In this document: one piece after another, positions 1 to 9,794 of the stretch | Position numbering within the stretch: position 1 is the stretch's first letter | Layout: each line of letters begins with the position of its first letter | From: Bdellovibrio sp. UBA4095 | Lineage (GTDB): Bacteria > Bdellovibrionota > Bdellovibrionia > Bdellovibrionales > Bdellovibrionaceae | Reading direction: 5' to 3' | NCBI GenBank assembly: GCA_002381805.1 | Contig: DFXZ01000004.1 | Location: 806,001 to 870,000 of the forward strand | DNA length: 64,000 bases | Program-made: the position numbers and the translations under genes | Notes under the pieces: model-generated | The model's database searches: none | Told to the model about the DNA's origin: nothing | Seen by the model: the letters and a program-made list of their open reading frames with translations, nothing else

Positions 1-366
1 GCCAGAAATTCGGCCTATCTCTGGGTCGAGGGAACAAATTGTTCAGAGGCTGATACTCATTTGCTGGCAGAACGATATGGAATGGAAGGGGAAGCGATTC
101 TTCGGCGCAATCCTAAGAATTATTCTTACTGGCAGCTTGAAGCGGCCCAAGCCATTGATACCACAATGTGTATGCATCTTAGAGATTTCTATGCTCGCCG
201 GGTACCTTTGTTTTTAGCCGATCGCAATCATGGCCTGAAAATTCAAGATCAGATCGTTGAAGTGTTTCGCGAGAAAATGGGCTGGGATAACCTTCGAGTT
301 GAGGAAGAAATTAAAATGCTCAGCGAGTATATGGCCCGCGAACTGGAGTGGAAAAAGCAAATATAG
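1..366 (+). CDS. glpD: Glycerol-3-phosphate dehydrogenase, C-terminal part (cut by window edge)
   Basis: The open frame runs in from the left edge, so only the last 121 residues are visible and the start is outside. The visible part matches the C-terminal helical domain of aerobic FAD-dependent glycerol-3-phosphate dehydrogenase (DAO_C): an L-x-x-R-Y-G segment, then a stretch ending in L-R-D-F-Y-A-R-R, then an F-L-A-D segment and the typical M-G-W before the final helix. In this family the enzyme oxidises sn-glycerol-3-phosphate to dihydroxyacetone phosphate and feeds electrons to quinone at the inner membrane. The FAD-binding and catalytic regions are not in view, so the call rests on the tail alone. 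Confidence 0.75.
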   Translation, partial: ARNSAYLWVEGTNCSEADTHLLAERYGMEGEAILRRNPKNYSYWQLEAAQAIDTTMCMHLRDFYARRVPLFLADRNHGLKIQDQIVEVFREKMGWDNLRVEEEIKMLSEYMARELEWKKQI

Positions 367-404
367 CCGAGCTTGGTTTTCATCAGGCAATTTGAGTTCG
401 AAAT

Positions 405-896
405 CTATTCGCGGCGATTTAAACTTTTTAACTCATAGTTTTCGCTGGTTTTATTGATTAAATCTTTTTCGACTTTTTTAACTATTCCGAACGGGACGTC
501 GGCTATCCAGAGTTCCTCTGAAGACTCAGGATCACTTTTTTTAAGGTGGCAAGTTTTAAAGGTACCAGCCGGAACTGTGATAGTTTGGACTTCGCCCGTA
601 GCATTGGTGCATCTGAAAATGAGCTCACGAAGCTTGGCGGGAGATGAAAGTTCTCGCATTGCAATTTCTTCCAGAGAGGCCTTCGCTTTCCCGTCGACAG
701 TTCTGGTGTTTTCTATAATCCAGGTTTTTGATTCTTTATCGAGATCGACAATTTGTCGTGATATTTTCAGTGGCCGTTCGGACTTGCCCTTTTCTTTTTC
801 GATTTTTCCTTCGTACTCGGCAATTGTACCGATGGACGGGTAGGCCAAAGAGAGGGTCGGAATGATAAAAAGTGAGATCGCAAGAGTTGTTTTCAT
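405..896 (-). CDS. Small secreted protein of unknown function
   Basis: A 163-residue protein with a clear signal peptide (residues 1-18, ending L-S-L-A). The mature part has a V-P-A-G-T-F-K-T-C segment followed by E-L-W-I-A-D-V-P-F-G-I-V-K, a layout seen in periplasmic or lipoprotein-like beta-rich domains in which a W-x-x-x-x-V-P-x-G-x-V strand closes the fold. I do not recognise a named family. It converges on glpD with a 38-base gap and lies divergent to the lipoprotein gene at 1076. Confidence 0.65.
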   Translation of the reverse strand: MKTTLAISLFIIPTLSLAYPSIGTIAEYEGKIEKEKGKSERPLKISRQIVDLDKESKTWIIENTRTVDGKAKASLEEIAMRELSSPAKLRELIFRCTNATGEVQTITVPAGTFKTCHLKKSDPESSEELWIADVPFGIVKKVEKDLINKTSENYELKSLNRRE

Positions 897-1075
897 AGGC
901 GCAGCTTACGCCAACTAGTCTGGATTAAGTCTTAAACTGGCATAAGAATGTACAAATACAAAATACGTCACAATGGGTAAAATTTAGTCAAACTTGGGGC
1001 CTCATTTCATTCTTAATGCAAACGGAACTGGCAAGAACCTTGTAGGCATGAGGGTGGCGAAGAAGGAGGTCACAA

Positions 1076-2086
1076 ATGAATAAGCTCAACTCAACATTAT
1101 TCACATTAGTGACTTTGACTTTGATGGCTTGTGGTAACGGTGGCGGAGGATCCGGTCACCAAGCTCCAATCGTAGTGAACCCTCTTCAAAATGGGGCCGG
1201 AATCTCTTCACTGACTTACGAATTTAAAAGGAATGGTTGTTCCACTGGAATTCAACGTTTCCAATCAAAAAAAGATTACTGTGATGGACTTTTAGACGAC
1301 GCTCGCAATGCTAACTGTGCGCGAGAGATGCGACTAGAGCACTATAATCGAGTATGTACAGGCGGGCCTTCCACCATCGGTGAACTCTCTCCCATGAGCA
1401 CAGTTCGTTGTACCGCAAACGGAATGGATTTAAAGGATCGCACCTTCGTTGACAACATAAACCCCTTCAATCCTCAACGTCGGCAGATTCTTACAGAAAG
1501 ATTTTGGGGTGGTCGTTCCGCGGTCACCTATGACCTTATGGGTACATTGGTCAGCAATTATGGAAAGTCCCAGATTTCGCTACAGCCATCCAAAGGCTCC
1601 ATGGCTGCTCAAAGCGAAATCACTATCGGGCAAAACAAAAATCAAGAGCGTTTTTCTGCGCGAACGAGTATGGGTGGTCAGCTTCAATTGACCGTTACCA
1701 ACTTTGACACGGAAAGAGAAATGGATGTCGTTTGCCTGACAGACAAAGCTTTTCGAAAAGTTAATAAAGATCTCAGCACTGTGCGCTGTTCTTTCACAAT
1801 GGGCAGCGACACAAATCCGTTAAGAAAAGAACAGATTTTACAATGGGATCAACGCAAACCGCTTGAGCGTGAGGTCTACCGGAATCGGGACTCTGAAGCC
1901 CTTATCGTTCGTTTGATACCTCCGCACCACGGTGCGGAAGCTAAAATAGAATTGGAAGCCATCGAGCTGGATATTAACAAAACCATCCGTGCCGAAAGTG
2001 GTCTTAACGAAGGGCTCAGTATCGGTTACCGAAGTCAGCAATCGGGAACACTGATGAACTTTAGCTGCGCCCCTGCGTCAAAATAA
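1076..2086 (+). CDS. Lipoprotein of unknown function
   Basis: A 336-residue protein with a lipoprotein signal (lipobox L-M-A-C at residues 16-19) followed by a glycine-rich linker (G-N-G-G-G-G-S-G). The start has a strong Shine-Dalgarno site (AAGGAGG) eight bases upstream. The mature domain holds several cysteines (for example N-G-C, D-Y-C and N-C near residues 55-83), which could form disulfides. No enzymatic motif is apparent. It is probably anchored in the outer membrane. The gene stands alone between the divergent secreted-protein gene and mreB. Confidence 0.7.
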   Translation: MNKLNSTLFTLVTLTLMACGNGGGGSGHQAPIVVNPLQNGAGISSLTYEFKRNGCSTGIQRFQSKKDYCDGLLDDARNANCAREMRLEHYNRVCTGGPSTIGELSPMSTVRCTANGMDLKDRTFVDNINPFNPQRRQILTERFWGGRSAVTYDLMGTLVSNYGKSQISLQPSKGSMAAQSEITIGQNKNQERFSARTSMGGQLQLTVTNFDTEREMDVVCLTDKAFRKVNKDLSTVRCSFTMGSDTNPLRKEQILQWDQRKPLEREVYRNRDSEALIVRLIPPHHGAEAKIELEAIELDINKTIRAESGLNEGLSIGYRSQQSGTLMNFSCAPASK

Positions 2087-2112
2087 ACTCAAAAATCTCC
2101 TAAATATCTGCA

Positions 2113-2141
2113 TTGACTCTGATTTTCATCGAATCTAGACT
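2113..2141 (+). promoter_or_regulatory. Predicted sigma-70 promoter of mreB
   Basis: TTGACT (2113-2118) and TAGACT (2136-2141) are separated by 17 bases, and the mreB start lies 47 bases beyond. The consensus match is good, but this is a reading by eye with no transcript evidence. Confidence 0.5.
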
Positions 2142-2176
2142 TGTGGATATTTAGGTTTGATTGAAATTTTCACTGA

Positions 2177-3232
<1,056 letters not shown>

Positions 3233-3277
3233 TATAAAGCAAGCGGGTCTTTAGCGACCTGCTGGATTGGAACTAGA

Positions 3278-3736
3278 ATGGCAGAGGCGGATGCGAAGTC
3301 CATTGCTCTATTTTTCTATTTCGCTTTACTCGATGATAATAAAGCGGTTGAAGCCGCATCTCAGGCCCTGGCCCTTTGTCGAGATCGTTACCAAAAGAAT
3401 CCAAGTCTAAAGAAGAATGTCGCAATAGTCGCCTCCACGAAAGTGGTTTGGGACCGGTATAAGGCCCGAATATTTAGAGGGCGACCTAATACTTCAGTAG
3501 AGTCCGGTTGGCTGCTTCCTCAAGGAGTTGACCTGGGACCATGGTTAGAATTCCAAAAGACAGCCAGCGAAGAAGAGCTTCTCGCAGTCATCTGGTCAAA
3601 AATTTTAAATATTGATGATGGTGAAATCTCCGAAGGACTGGGCATCACCCAGGGCACCATTCGGTATCGTCTTGGTCGAGCCTTACGTAAGCTCGGCAGT
3701 ATGATCCAAGGAGTGAGTAAGCTAAAGCATGTCTGA
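3278..3736 (+). CDS. Sigma-70 region 4-like DNA-binding protein (degenerate ECF-like sigma factor)
   Basis: A 152-residue protein. Residues about 100-145 form a sigma-region-4-type helix-turn-helix: E-E-L-L-A-V-I-W, then E-I-S-E-G-L-G-I-T-Q-G-T-I-R-Y-R-L-G-R-A-L-R-K-L, matching the 'E-I-A-x-x-L-x-x-x-x-G-T-V-x-x-R-L-x-R-A-x-x-x-L' pattern of ECF sigma factors. The N-terminal half is helical, but I cannot see a convincing region 2 (the -10 binding and core-binding helix). Its stop overlaps the start of the next gene by 8 bases, a membrane protein with anti-sigma features, which supports a sigma/anti-sigma pair. It could also be a stand-alone regulator that has kept only region 4. Confidence 0.6.
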   Translation: MAEADAKSIALFFYFALLDDNKAVEAASQALALCRDRYQKNPSLKKNVAIVASTKVVWDRYKARIFRGRPNTSVESGWLLPQGVDLGPWLEFQKTASEEELLAVIWSKILNIDDGEISEGLGITQGTIRYRLGRALRKLGSMIQGVSKLKHV

Positions 3737-4718
3737 GCAGGAAAAAAAAATCGCTTTATCAAAAAAAGGTCAAAGAGAGGTAACTCCATTTATTGGGCAT
3801 GAGTTGCTTTACGACTATATCGCCGACCATCTTGATGAAGAAAGAAAGAATGCCGTCGAAGACCATCTTAAATTTTCGGTGGATGCGCAGTTGGACTTGG
3901 CAAAGATTCAGCGTGGATATGACTATGCAAGAAAATTGGGTGAAACCGAAGTTTCAGAGCCCATCGTCACTCGTATCAGTACGCCTTCGAGCTATTTGAC
4001 TGTCCTAATGCAAAAGTCCAATTTCGACAAATGGCCTCAGGGAATCAAGTGGGGCTTGGAAGCCTTGGTCGTCGTCACCGTGATAGTGACCCTGTTGACG
4101 GTAACGCCATGGCAGAAAGTTTTAGATCTGCAAGTTTTCAAGAGCTCCAAAGATATGGTTCTTGCGGAAGTTACAAAAGGGCCACCGACTTCCGCAGTCG
4201 AAAGCGAGGTTATGGGCAGAGAGGACAAGCCTCAGTTTGCGGATGAAGATGCTAAAGAACTGGGAACAGCTGTAGAGCCAGAAACGAAGGGCCCGAGTAT
4301 TCCCAAAGTGGATCTGAAAGAAGAAGTCAAGGTTGCCAAGACTCCAAGTCCGAGTCCTTCGCCAAGCCAAACTCCAGTCGCCAAAGCAGAAGAAAAAACC
4401 GAGACGGCTTCAGCCACAGCAGGCGGATTCCTATATCGTGGAGAAATTGCTATTACCAATATTTCAGTCAATGGCGGCAAGATCACAGAAAAAATCGTTA
4501 GTCTGGGAGGTCGTAAAGCTGGTTCGGTGGAGCTTGGTTGGCAAAAAACTCCCACTTCGATGTACTATCACTTCACAATTCCCGAAGCTAAGTATGATGA
4601 ACTCAATACCTTCCTGGCTACTTATGGAACTCCGCAAATTGCCAAGGAGAAGCACGTCAGGATCATGCCTGACGGAATTATCCGTTTGATCCTTATTGTG
4701 GATGAAGCTGCTAAGTGA
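3729..4718 (+). CDS. Anti-sigma-like single-pass membrane protein
   Basis: A 329-residue protein. Residues about 22-55 (L-L-Y-D-Y-I-A-D-H-L-D-E-E-R ... E-D-H-L) resemble the helical core of ZAS anti-sigma domains. The zinc motif H-x3-C-x2-C reads H-L-K-F-S-V-D-A, so both cysteines are gone. One membrane segment follows near residues 108-126 (A-L-V-V-V-T-V-I-V-T-L-L-T-V), then a Pro/Ser/Lys-rich linker (about 190-225) and a periplasmic C-terminal domain (about 235-329) of unrecognised fold. The gene overlaps both neighbours (8 and 4 bases), so translation is probably coupled. The anti-sigma role is inferred from architecture and position. Confidence 0.55.
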   Translation: MSEQEKKIALSKKGQREVTPFIGHELLYDYIADHLDEERKNAVEDHLKFSVDAQLDLAKIQRGYDYARKLGETEVSEPIVTRISTPSSYLTVLMQKSNFDKWPQGIKWGLEALVVVTVIVTLLTVTPWQKVLDLQVFKSSKDMVLAEVTKGPPTSAVESEVMGREDKPQFADEDAKELGTAVEPETKGPSIPKVDLKEEVKVAKTPSPSPSPSQTPVAKAEEKTETASATAGGFLYRGEIAITNISVNGGKITEKIVSLGGRKAGSVELGWQKTPTSMYYHFTIPEAKYDELNTFLATYGTPQIAKEKHVRIMPDGIIRLILIVDEAAK

Positions 4719-6682
4719 AAACACTGAGAAGACGACCTAAACGATCTCTGCGAACAATCTTGATCATTTGGTCGGTTCTTTTTTCCGTTGTACCCCTGGC
4801 ATTTGTGACTGGTTATTCTATGATCAAGTACGAGGATGCGATCGACCATGAACTTTCGCAGCGTCTTTCTGGAAACGCGCGTGAAGTAGAGGTGGCGTTG
4901 AATGACGTTCGCACCTCCCTTCAGCAAACTCAGGATCGTCTTACTAGAGATCCAAGCCTCGTGTACCATCTGACCGTTAATGATGGCTCTACGATTCGTA
5001 ATCTTGCTTCACAATGGTTAAGGTCTTCAGACGCGAACAGTCTGACATTCTTTAATCGAGAAGGCCGGATGTTGGTTTCGGTTTTCAAAGATCAGAAAAA
5101 CAATGTCAGAGCTTTTTCACCGGTGCAGGATGCCGTCTTTCTTTCGGCTAAGTACATGGCGGACGCCAAAAACCAAGATGAGTTATTTCTTGCGGAACTG
5201 ACGGATCAAAAAAAGGTCAACCTGATTTTGATTTCCAGAGTGAACGGCGCTGGGGGAAGAGTTGTCGGATTCATTGAGCAAGCAATGGTTTTAGACCGTG
5301 GCTTGGTTAACAGACTTAAAAGTCGCCTTAAATTGGAGTTGTTGTTCTTTAAAGAGGATGGTCAAGTCGTCGTCGCAAGTCATCCTGACTTTTATCTCTA
5401 TAAAAAGGACTTCTTTTCGTCCTATTTCAAACCCGGCAGAGAACCGTTTTTTGAATTGAATGTCCGAGGCAATCCTTATGGCTTCCTGATCTATCCGTTG
5501 AACTGGGGAATCACGAAATTTTCTGTGGCTCTTGGTGCCTCAAAGCAGGAAGCAAAAGAAGTTCTTAAGAATGTTAACTTCGCATTTATATCTGTAGTGG
5601 GAACCGTTATTGTTCTTCTGATTTTGACTATCTTGGTGACGTCTAACTGGGTTTTGAAACCACTATATGACCTCGTTGAAGCCTTACAGTCTTTTGAATC
5701 GCAGGAACAAGCCGTAACAATTCCTGTTAAAAACGACACGGAAATCGGGCTACTAACTGAGAGCTTCAATGACATGAGCAAAAAGATCTGGCAAGCCCGG
5801 TCAGATCTGCGAAAAAAGATTACGGAGCTTGAGTCAGCAAATAAGGAACTGAAAGACACGCAGACGAAACTGGTTCACTCCGCCAAGATGGTGAGTTTGG
5901 GTCAGCTCGTAGCAGGCGTTGCGCACGAGTTAAATAACCCGATCGGTTTTATCTATAGCAACATGACTCACTTGAAAGATTACGCGGAAAAATTAATTGA
6001 ACTCACTGAGGCAGCCGAAAAAAATCCAGAGAAGCTTCAGAGCCTAAAAGAAGAGTATGAGTTCGACTATATCGTGAAAGACCTTCCAAAGCTGGTGTCT
6101 TCTTGTCAGGACGGGGCTCGTAGAACAAGAGATATTGTTTTAGGCTTACGAAATTTCTCTCGACTGGAAGAGGCCAAGCTCCAAGAGGTTGACGTTCATC
6201 AAAGTTTGGATACGACTTTGAATTTACTGCAGGGGGAGATCAAAAATCGTATCGAGGTTCACAGACAGTATGAACCCACGCCCTTGATACACTGTTACGC
6301 CAGTCAGGTGAACCAGGTCTTTATGAACATTCTCTCGAACGCCGTTCAAGCGATTGAGGGAACTGGGCATGTGTGGATCTCGACCTCCGCTCTTAAAGAC
6401 TACAAAGGTTCCAAAGACCGTCGTGGTTGGGTGCAAGTCTCAATTCAAGACAGTGGAAAGGGTATGTCTGCCGAAGTTCTAGAGAAGATTTTCGATCCGT
6501 TCTTCACCACGAAAGGCGTCGGCCAGGGAACCGGATTGGGTCTAAGTATTTCCTATGGAATTATTCAAAACCATGGCGGCGAGATTCAAGCCCGGTCTGA
6601 AGTCGGGGTCGGCACCGAGTTTATCATTATCATTCCAGTATATCCGCCTATTCAGGAATCCAGCGACTTACCAACGTCCTGA
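4715..6682 (+). CDS. Membrane sensor histidine kinase
   Basis: This 655-residue kinase starts at a GTG that overlaps the previous stop (GTGA). It has a first membrane segment (about residues 13-33), a periplasmic sensor domain (about 35-285), a second membrane segment (about 289-312), a HAMP-like linker and a coiled coil. The phospho-acceptor His is H404 in V-A-H-E-L-N-N-P, the NtrB-like HisKA type. The ATP-binding domain has N-A-V-Q-A-I (N box), D-S-G-K-G-M (G1), F-D-P-F-F-T-T-K (F box) and G-T-G-L-G-L-S (G2). No response regulator is adjacent; the nearest is near 19.6 kb. Overlap with the sigma-like and anti-sigma-like genes suggests one regulatory unit. Confidence 0.9.
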   Translation: MKTLRRRPKRSLRTILIIWSVLFSVVPLAFVTGYSMIKYEDAIDHELSQRLSGNAREVEVALNDVRTSLQQTQDRLTRDPSLVYHLTVNDGSTIRNLASQWLRSSDANSLTFFNREGRMLVSVFKDQKNNVRAFSPVQDAVFLSAKYMADAKNQDELFLAELTDQKKVNLILISRVNGAGGRVVGFIEQAMVLDRGLVNRLKSRLKLELLFFKEDGQVVVASHPDFYLYKKDFFSSYFKPGREPFFELNVRGNPYGFLIYPLNWGITKFSVALGASKQEAKEVLKNVNFAFISVVGTVIVLLILTILVTSNWVLKPLYDLVEALQSFESQEQAVTIPVKNDTEIGLLTESFNDMSKKIWQARSDLRKKITELESANKELKDTQTKLVHSAKMVSLGQLVAGVAHELNNPIGFIYSNMTHLKDYAEKLIELTEAAEKNPEKLQSLKEEYEFDYIVKDLPKLVSSCQDGARRTRDIVLGLRNFSRLEEAKLQEVDVHQSLDTTLNLLQGEIKNRIEVHRQYEPTPLIHCYASQVNQVFMNILSNAVQAIEGTGHVWISTSALKDYKGSKDRRGWVQVSIQDSGKGMSAEVLEKIFDPFFTTKGVGQGTGLGLSISYGIIQNHGGEIQARSEVGVGTEFIIIIPVYPPIQESSDLPTS

Positions 6683-6722
6683 GAATTCTCAAGATTTGTC
6701 TCTTGGAATCCGATAAAGCGAT

Positions 6723-7328
6723 ATGGCCGAAGAGAAACCTCAAAAGGAAAAGTCATTTCTTTTAGCATTGCTTCTATTTATTGGGGCGGGGCTTTTATTG
6801 TTGTTGGCATTAGATAGCGAATCTCCTCAGCGGAGCTTGAGTTCAGATTCACGCGCCAAGACTCCAGAGTACGAAAAGCACGTCAATAAGCACCTGATGC
6901 TGACGAACGATAAGCTAGCAATGGCTCGGCAAAAAATGGCTCTTGAAAATGCCCGAGTCAATGACTTTAGGTCCACGACTCCTCAGCAAGCTTACTCGAA
7001 TTCAGATAGCGGTCTGGATTTGTCGGTGGATCGACGGGCTTATGAAATTGCAAATGAACTAGGGCGCGGCGAAAGAAAGCGTGAACAGCAACAGCCCATG
7101 ACCCCCGATGAAATGATTCAACGAGATCTTTTTGAAGCTCAGCAGACACAAGAGTATTCGCAAGCTTATAGAGAAGAATATGCTCGACAGTTTGTCGAAA
7201 ACGCTCGGCGCGGCGGTTACAAGGTTATTCTTAGCGAAGACTTAACTCGAGTAATTTCTGTACAACCTATTCGCCGACCAAGCGAAAGTATGGATCTCTT
7301 TCAAAGTAACGGGGAAGCCCTTCAGTAA
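6723..7328 (+). CDS. Single-pass membrane protein of unknown function
   Basis: A 201-residue protein with a Lys-rich N terminus, one membrane segment (about residues 12-29, L-L-A-L-L-L-F-I-G-A-G) and a charged, Gln/Glu/Arg-rich remainder likely to be helical. It starts 40 bases after the kinase gene on the same strand and may be the last member of that operon. The C-terminal part (Y-K-V-I-L-S-E-D-L-T-R-V-I-S-V) could be a short beta element. The last 62 bases overlap the 3' end of the opposing JAB-domain gene. No family recognised. Confidence 0.6.
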   Translation: MAEEKPQKEKSFLLALLLFIGAGLLLLLALDSESPQRSLSSDSRAKTPEYEKHVNKHLMLTNDKLAMARQKMALENARVNDFRSTTPQQAYSNSDSGLDLSVDRRAYEIANELGRGERKREQQQPMTPDEMIQRDLFEAQQTQEYSQAYREEYARQFVENARRGGYKVILSEDLTRVISVQPIRRPSESMDLFQSNGEALQ

Positions 7329-7863
7329 GTTTCGAAACTTTATACTTGGGCGATTTCTTCCATTTTTTAAAATAGCCATGATCAGCCATGCTGAAGTATT
7401 TGTCTCTGCAGATAACTAGGTGATCATTCAATGCTATCTGGAAAAGCAAAGCTAAATTGTAGAGCTTCTGAGTGAACTGCAGATCCTGCTCGGATGGGAG
7501 AACGTTGTTGCTCGGGTGATTGTGCGCTATCACGAACGAGCAAGCGTTGTTAATAATTAAAAACCGAAAGATATCTCTGGGATGTATGAGACATTGATCT
7601 GCTGTGCCACGGAAAATCATTTCTTTCGCGACGAGCTGAAGCTGCGAGTTTAACGCTAGAACCCAAACCTCCTCAGCTTGGTCATTGATCTGTTCTTTAA
7701 GAGCCTTGAATGCATCTAGACTTGAGGAAACTTCGCCCATAAGCGGGTGGCTTGCAATTCGAACAGCACAGCTAGCCTCTAAGTCAGTGATTCTCGTTTT
7801 CGAACCTGGGACGCCCGTCCTGAAAACTGAACGCACGACTTGCCTCTCGCAAAACCTCGACAT
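7267..7863 (-). CDS. RadC-like JAB (JAMM) domain protein lacking the HhH region
   Basis: This 198-residue protein has a complete JAMM metal motif: H114-N-H116-P, seven residues, S124, two residues, D127, with a likely catalytic Glu at E64 or E65 in E-E-V-W-V-L. The rest of the RadC JAB domain is present, including the L-N-D-H-L-V-I segment. The N-terminal helix-hairpin-helix seen in longer RadC proteins is missing. I set the start at 7863 because upstream codons would run into the coding region of the divergent lpoB-like gene. RadC-type proteins have no settled biochemical role. The 3' end overlaps the opposing gene by 62 bases. Confidence 0.7.
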   Translation of the reverse strand: MSRFCERQVVRSVFRTGVPGSKTRITDLEASCAVRIASHPLMGEVSSSLDAFKALKEQINDQAEEVWVLALNSQLQLVAKEMIFRGTADQCLIHPRDIFRFLIINNACSFVIAHNHPSNNVLPSEQDLQFTQKLYNLALLFQIALNDHLVICRDKYFSMADHGYFKKWKKSPKYKVSKLTEGLPRYFERDPYFRLVGE

Positions 7864-7897
7864 AGACTTTCGATGTATAACGAAACGGGAAGGTAAT

Positions 7898-8497
7898 ATG
7901 AAAAAAAATATTCTGTATATGACTGTTACTCTGTCTTTTTTAGCCATGACAAGTTGTGGACCAAAAGCCTTTGTTAAGGGCGAGTACGACGACGTTAATA
8001 GAGAGAATCTGCTCAATGACCAGTGGTCAGAGACCGATATGCAAAAGGCCGTTCAGGATCTCGTCGCCAGCCTTATGAATTCAGCCGCCATTGCTCAAGC
8101 CAAAAAGATGCCGATTGTGATGGTATCTAACCTTCAGAACAAAACTAGCGAACACATCGACACTCAAAGCATCATGGATATGGTGCGAGTGGAGTTGATG
8201 AAGTCGGGCAAAGTCGGATTTATCGACAAAGAAGCTCGTCAAGACATCGCTGATGAATACAATTATCAAAACTCTGGTATGGTTTCGCAAGACACTAAAA
8301 AAGGTCCTGGTGGACAGGTGGGTGCGGACTTTATGATTAACGGACGCTTGGATTCAATTGTTCAAGAAGTTGGAAAAGATAAGTCAGTTTATTATAAGCT
8401 GACGCTGAATCTTACAAATATTAAGAGCAGCATGATCACATGGTCCGACCAAAAGCAAATTCGTAAAACATTTAAAAAGAAAACTATTGGTCTCTAA
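7898..8497 (+). CDS. LpoB-like penicillin-binding protein activator lipoprotein
   Basis: A 199-residue lipoprotein with lipobox M-T-S-C (residues 16-19) and AGGT upstream of the ATG. The mature domain follows the LpoB family: a helix with L-V-A-S-L, then P-I-V-M-V-S-N-L-Q-N-K-T-S-E-H-I, a central segment with V-G-F-I-D, and G-A-D-F-M-I-N-G-R-L. In enterobacteria LpoB reaches from the outer membrane to activate PBP1b. Whether this protein has the same partner is inference. It is followed after only 3 bases by a TPR lipoprotein, a pairing I associate with LpoB-type loci. An upstream in-frame extension exists but would overlap the divergent gene and bury the signal peptide. Confidence 0.8.
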   Translation: MKKNILYMTVTLSFLAMTSCGPKAFVKGEYDDVNRENLLNDQWSETDMQKAVQDLVASLMNSAAIAQAKKMPIVMVSNLQNKTSEHIDTQSIMDMVRVELMKSGKVGFIDKEARQDIADEYNYQNSGMVSQDTKKGPGGQVGADFMINGRLDSIVQEVGKDKSVYYKLTLNLTNIKSSMITWSDQKQIRKTFKKKTIGL

Positions 8498-8500
8498 TAA

Positions 8501-9742
8501 ATGAATCGTTCTTTTCTAAGACTCACGCAACTGGTGGGTCTTTTTTTTAGTTTATTTCTTATTGGTTGTGCTACCTATCAGGGTAAGGTGCAAGAGGCAC
8601 GTACGGCTTTGGTTCAGCACAACTATGAGAAAGCTCTTTCCGAATTAAAGCCTCTCGCAGAAAAAGAAAATGATGATCAGTTAGTCTATCTTTTGGATTA
8701 CGGCGTAGCCCTGCAACTTGCGGGTCAAATCGAAGAGAGCAATCGGATTTTTATGAAAGCCGATCGCTTGGCTGAGCTAGTGGACTATCAGTCGGTCTCA
8801 AGGATCGCCGGCTCACTGGCACTGAACGAAGAAATGGTTCAGTACAAAGGAGACACGTTCGAGAAAATATTTGTTAATGCTTATTTGGCCATGAATTTTT
8901 TGGAGCAGGGAAAGTTAGACTCTGCGCTCGTTGAGGCCCGCAGAATAAACGAAAAATATCTAAAATACCGGGCTGACGAAAAAAAATCATTCGAGCTGAA
9001 CTCTTTTAGCAAATATCTGTCCGCTTTGATTTGGGAAGCTAACGGAAATTACGATGATGCTTATATTGCCTATAGCGATGCCTATAAAATAGACGCTACG
9101 ATTTCTACGATTAAAGAGGACCTGATCAGATCAGCGAAGCTCGCTCGAAGAATGGATACATACAAAGAATGGAAAAAGAAGTTTCCAGAGGTTAAAGAAG
9201 ATCCATCTTGGTACGACAGAGGTAAAGGGGAACTTGTCGTAATTTACCAGCAGGGCTGGGGGCCTCGAAAATCGATGAGCACGAACGAATATCGTTTTCC
9301 AATGCTCGTATCAGTTCCAAGCAAAACTCAAAGAGCTCAGGTGATGATAAATTCCAAATCTTACCTAAGCCAAGAAGTGTATGATGTGCAAAGTGCAGCG
9401 ATTCAGACGCTACAAGAGGACCAGGGAATTTTGATGGCAAAAAGGTTGGCCGGAATTGCGACTAAAGCAGTTCTTGCGGATCAGCTTCGTCAAAAAGATG
9501 AAGCGCTGGGTGGGCTTGCTTGGATTGTGTTGAACCTAGCAGATAGAGCGGACGTTAGGCAGTGGTCGACTCTTCCTCAGAGTATCCAAACGATTCGCAT
9601 CCCCCTAGCTCCAGGAAAGTACAATTTAGCTTTGGAAGGGTTGGATCGTTCGGGTACACCTACGGGCGAAGTCTCGGATCCCAAAGAAGTGGAAATAAAA
9701 GCCGGACGAAAGAAGTTCGTCGTTTGGCGATCGCTGAAATAA
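8501..9742 (+). CDS. TPR-containing lipoprotein (COG3014-like)
   Basis: A 413-residue lipoprotein (lipobox L-I-G-C at about residues 20-23). The N-terminal half is helical with TPR-like repeats (Y-E-K-A-L-S-E-L, L-D-S-A-L-V-E-A, Y-D-D-A-Y-I-A-Y). The second half holds a conserved-looking beta domain (E-L-V-V-I-Y-Q-Q-G-W-G-P-R-K) and ends in an extracellular-type strand region with K-K-F-V-V-W-R. The start is 3 bases after the LpoB-like stop, so the two are probably co-transcribed and envelope-localised. A clear terminator follows. Confidence 0.75.
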   Translation: MNRSFLRLTQLVGLFFSLFLIGCATYQGKVQEARTALVQHNYEKALSELKPLAEKENDDQLVYLLDYGVALQLAGQIEESNRIFMKADRLAELVDYQSVSRIAGSLALNEEMVQYKGDTFEKIFVNAYLAMNFLEQGKLDSALVEARRINEKYLKYRADEKKSFELNSFSKYLSALIWEANGNYDDAYIAYSDAYKIDATISTIKEDLIRSAKLARRMDTYKEWKKKFPEVKEDPSWYDRGKGELVVIYQQGWGPRKSMSTNEYRFPMLVSVPSKTQRAQVMINSKSYLSQEVYDVQSAAIQTLQEDQGILMAKRLAGIATKAVLADQLRQKDEALGGLAWIVLNLADRADVRQWSTLPQSIQTIRIPLAPGKYNLALEGLDRSGTPTGEVSDPKEVEIKAGRKKFVVWRSLK

Positions 9743-9771
9743 AAAAAGGCTCTGTAAAACAGAGCCTTTTT
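9743..9771. terminator. Rho-independent terminator, bidirectional
   Basis: An 8-base stem (GGCTCTGT at 9748-9755 with ACAGAGCC at 9759-9766) has a 3-base loop, an A-tract before it and a T-tract after it. It serves the TPR lipoprotein on the plus strand and plausibly the PhaR-like gene that converges on it. Confidence 0.85.
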
Positions 9772-9794
9772 AAGTTTTAGAAACTCTTCTAAAT

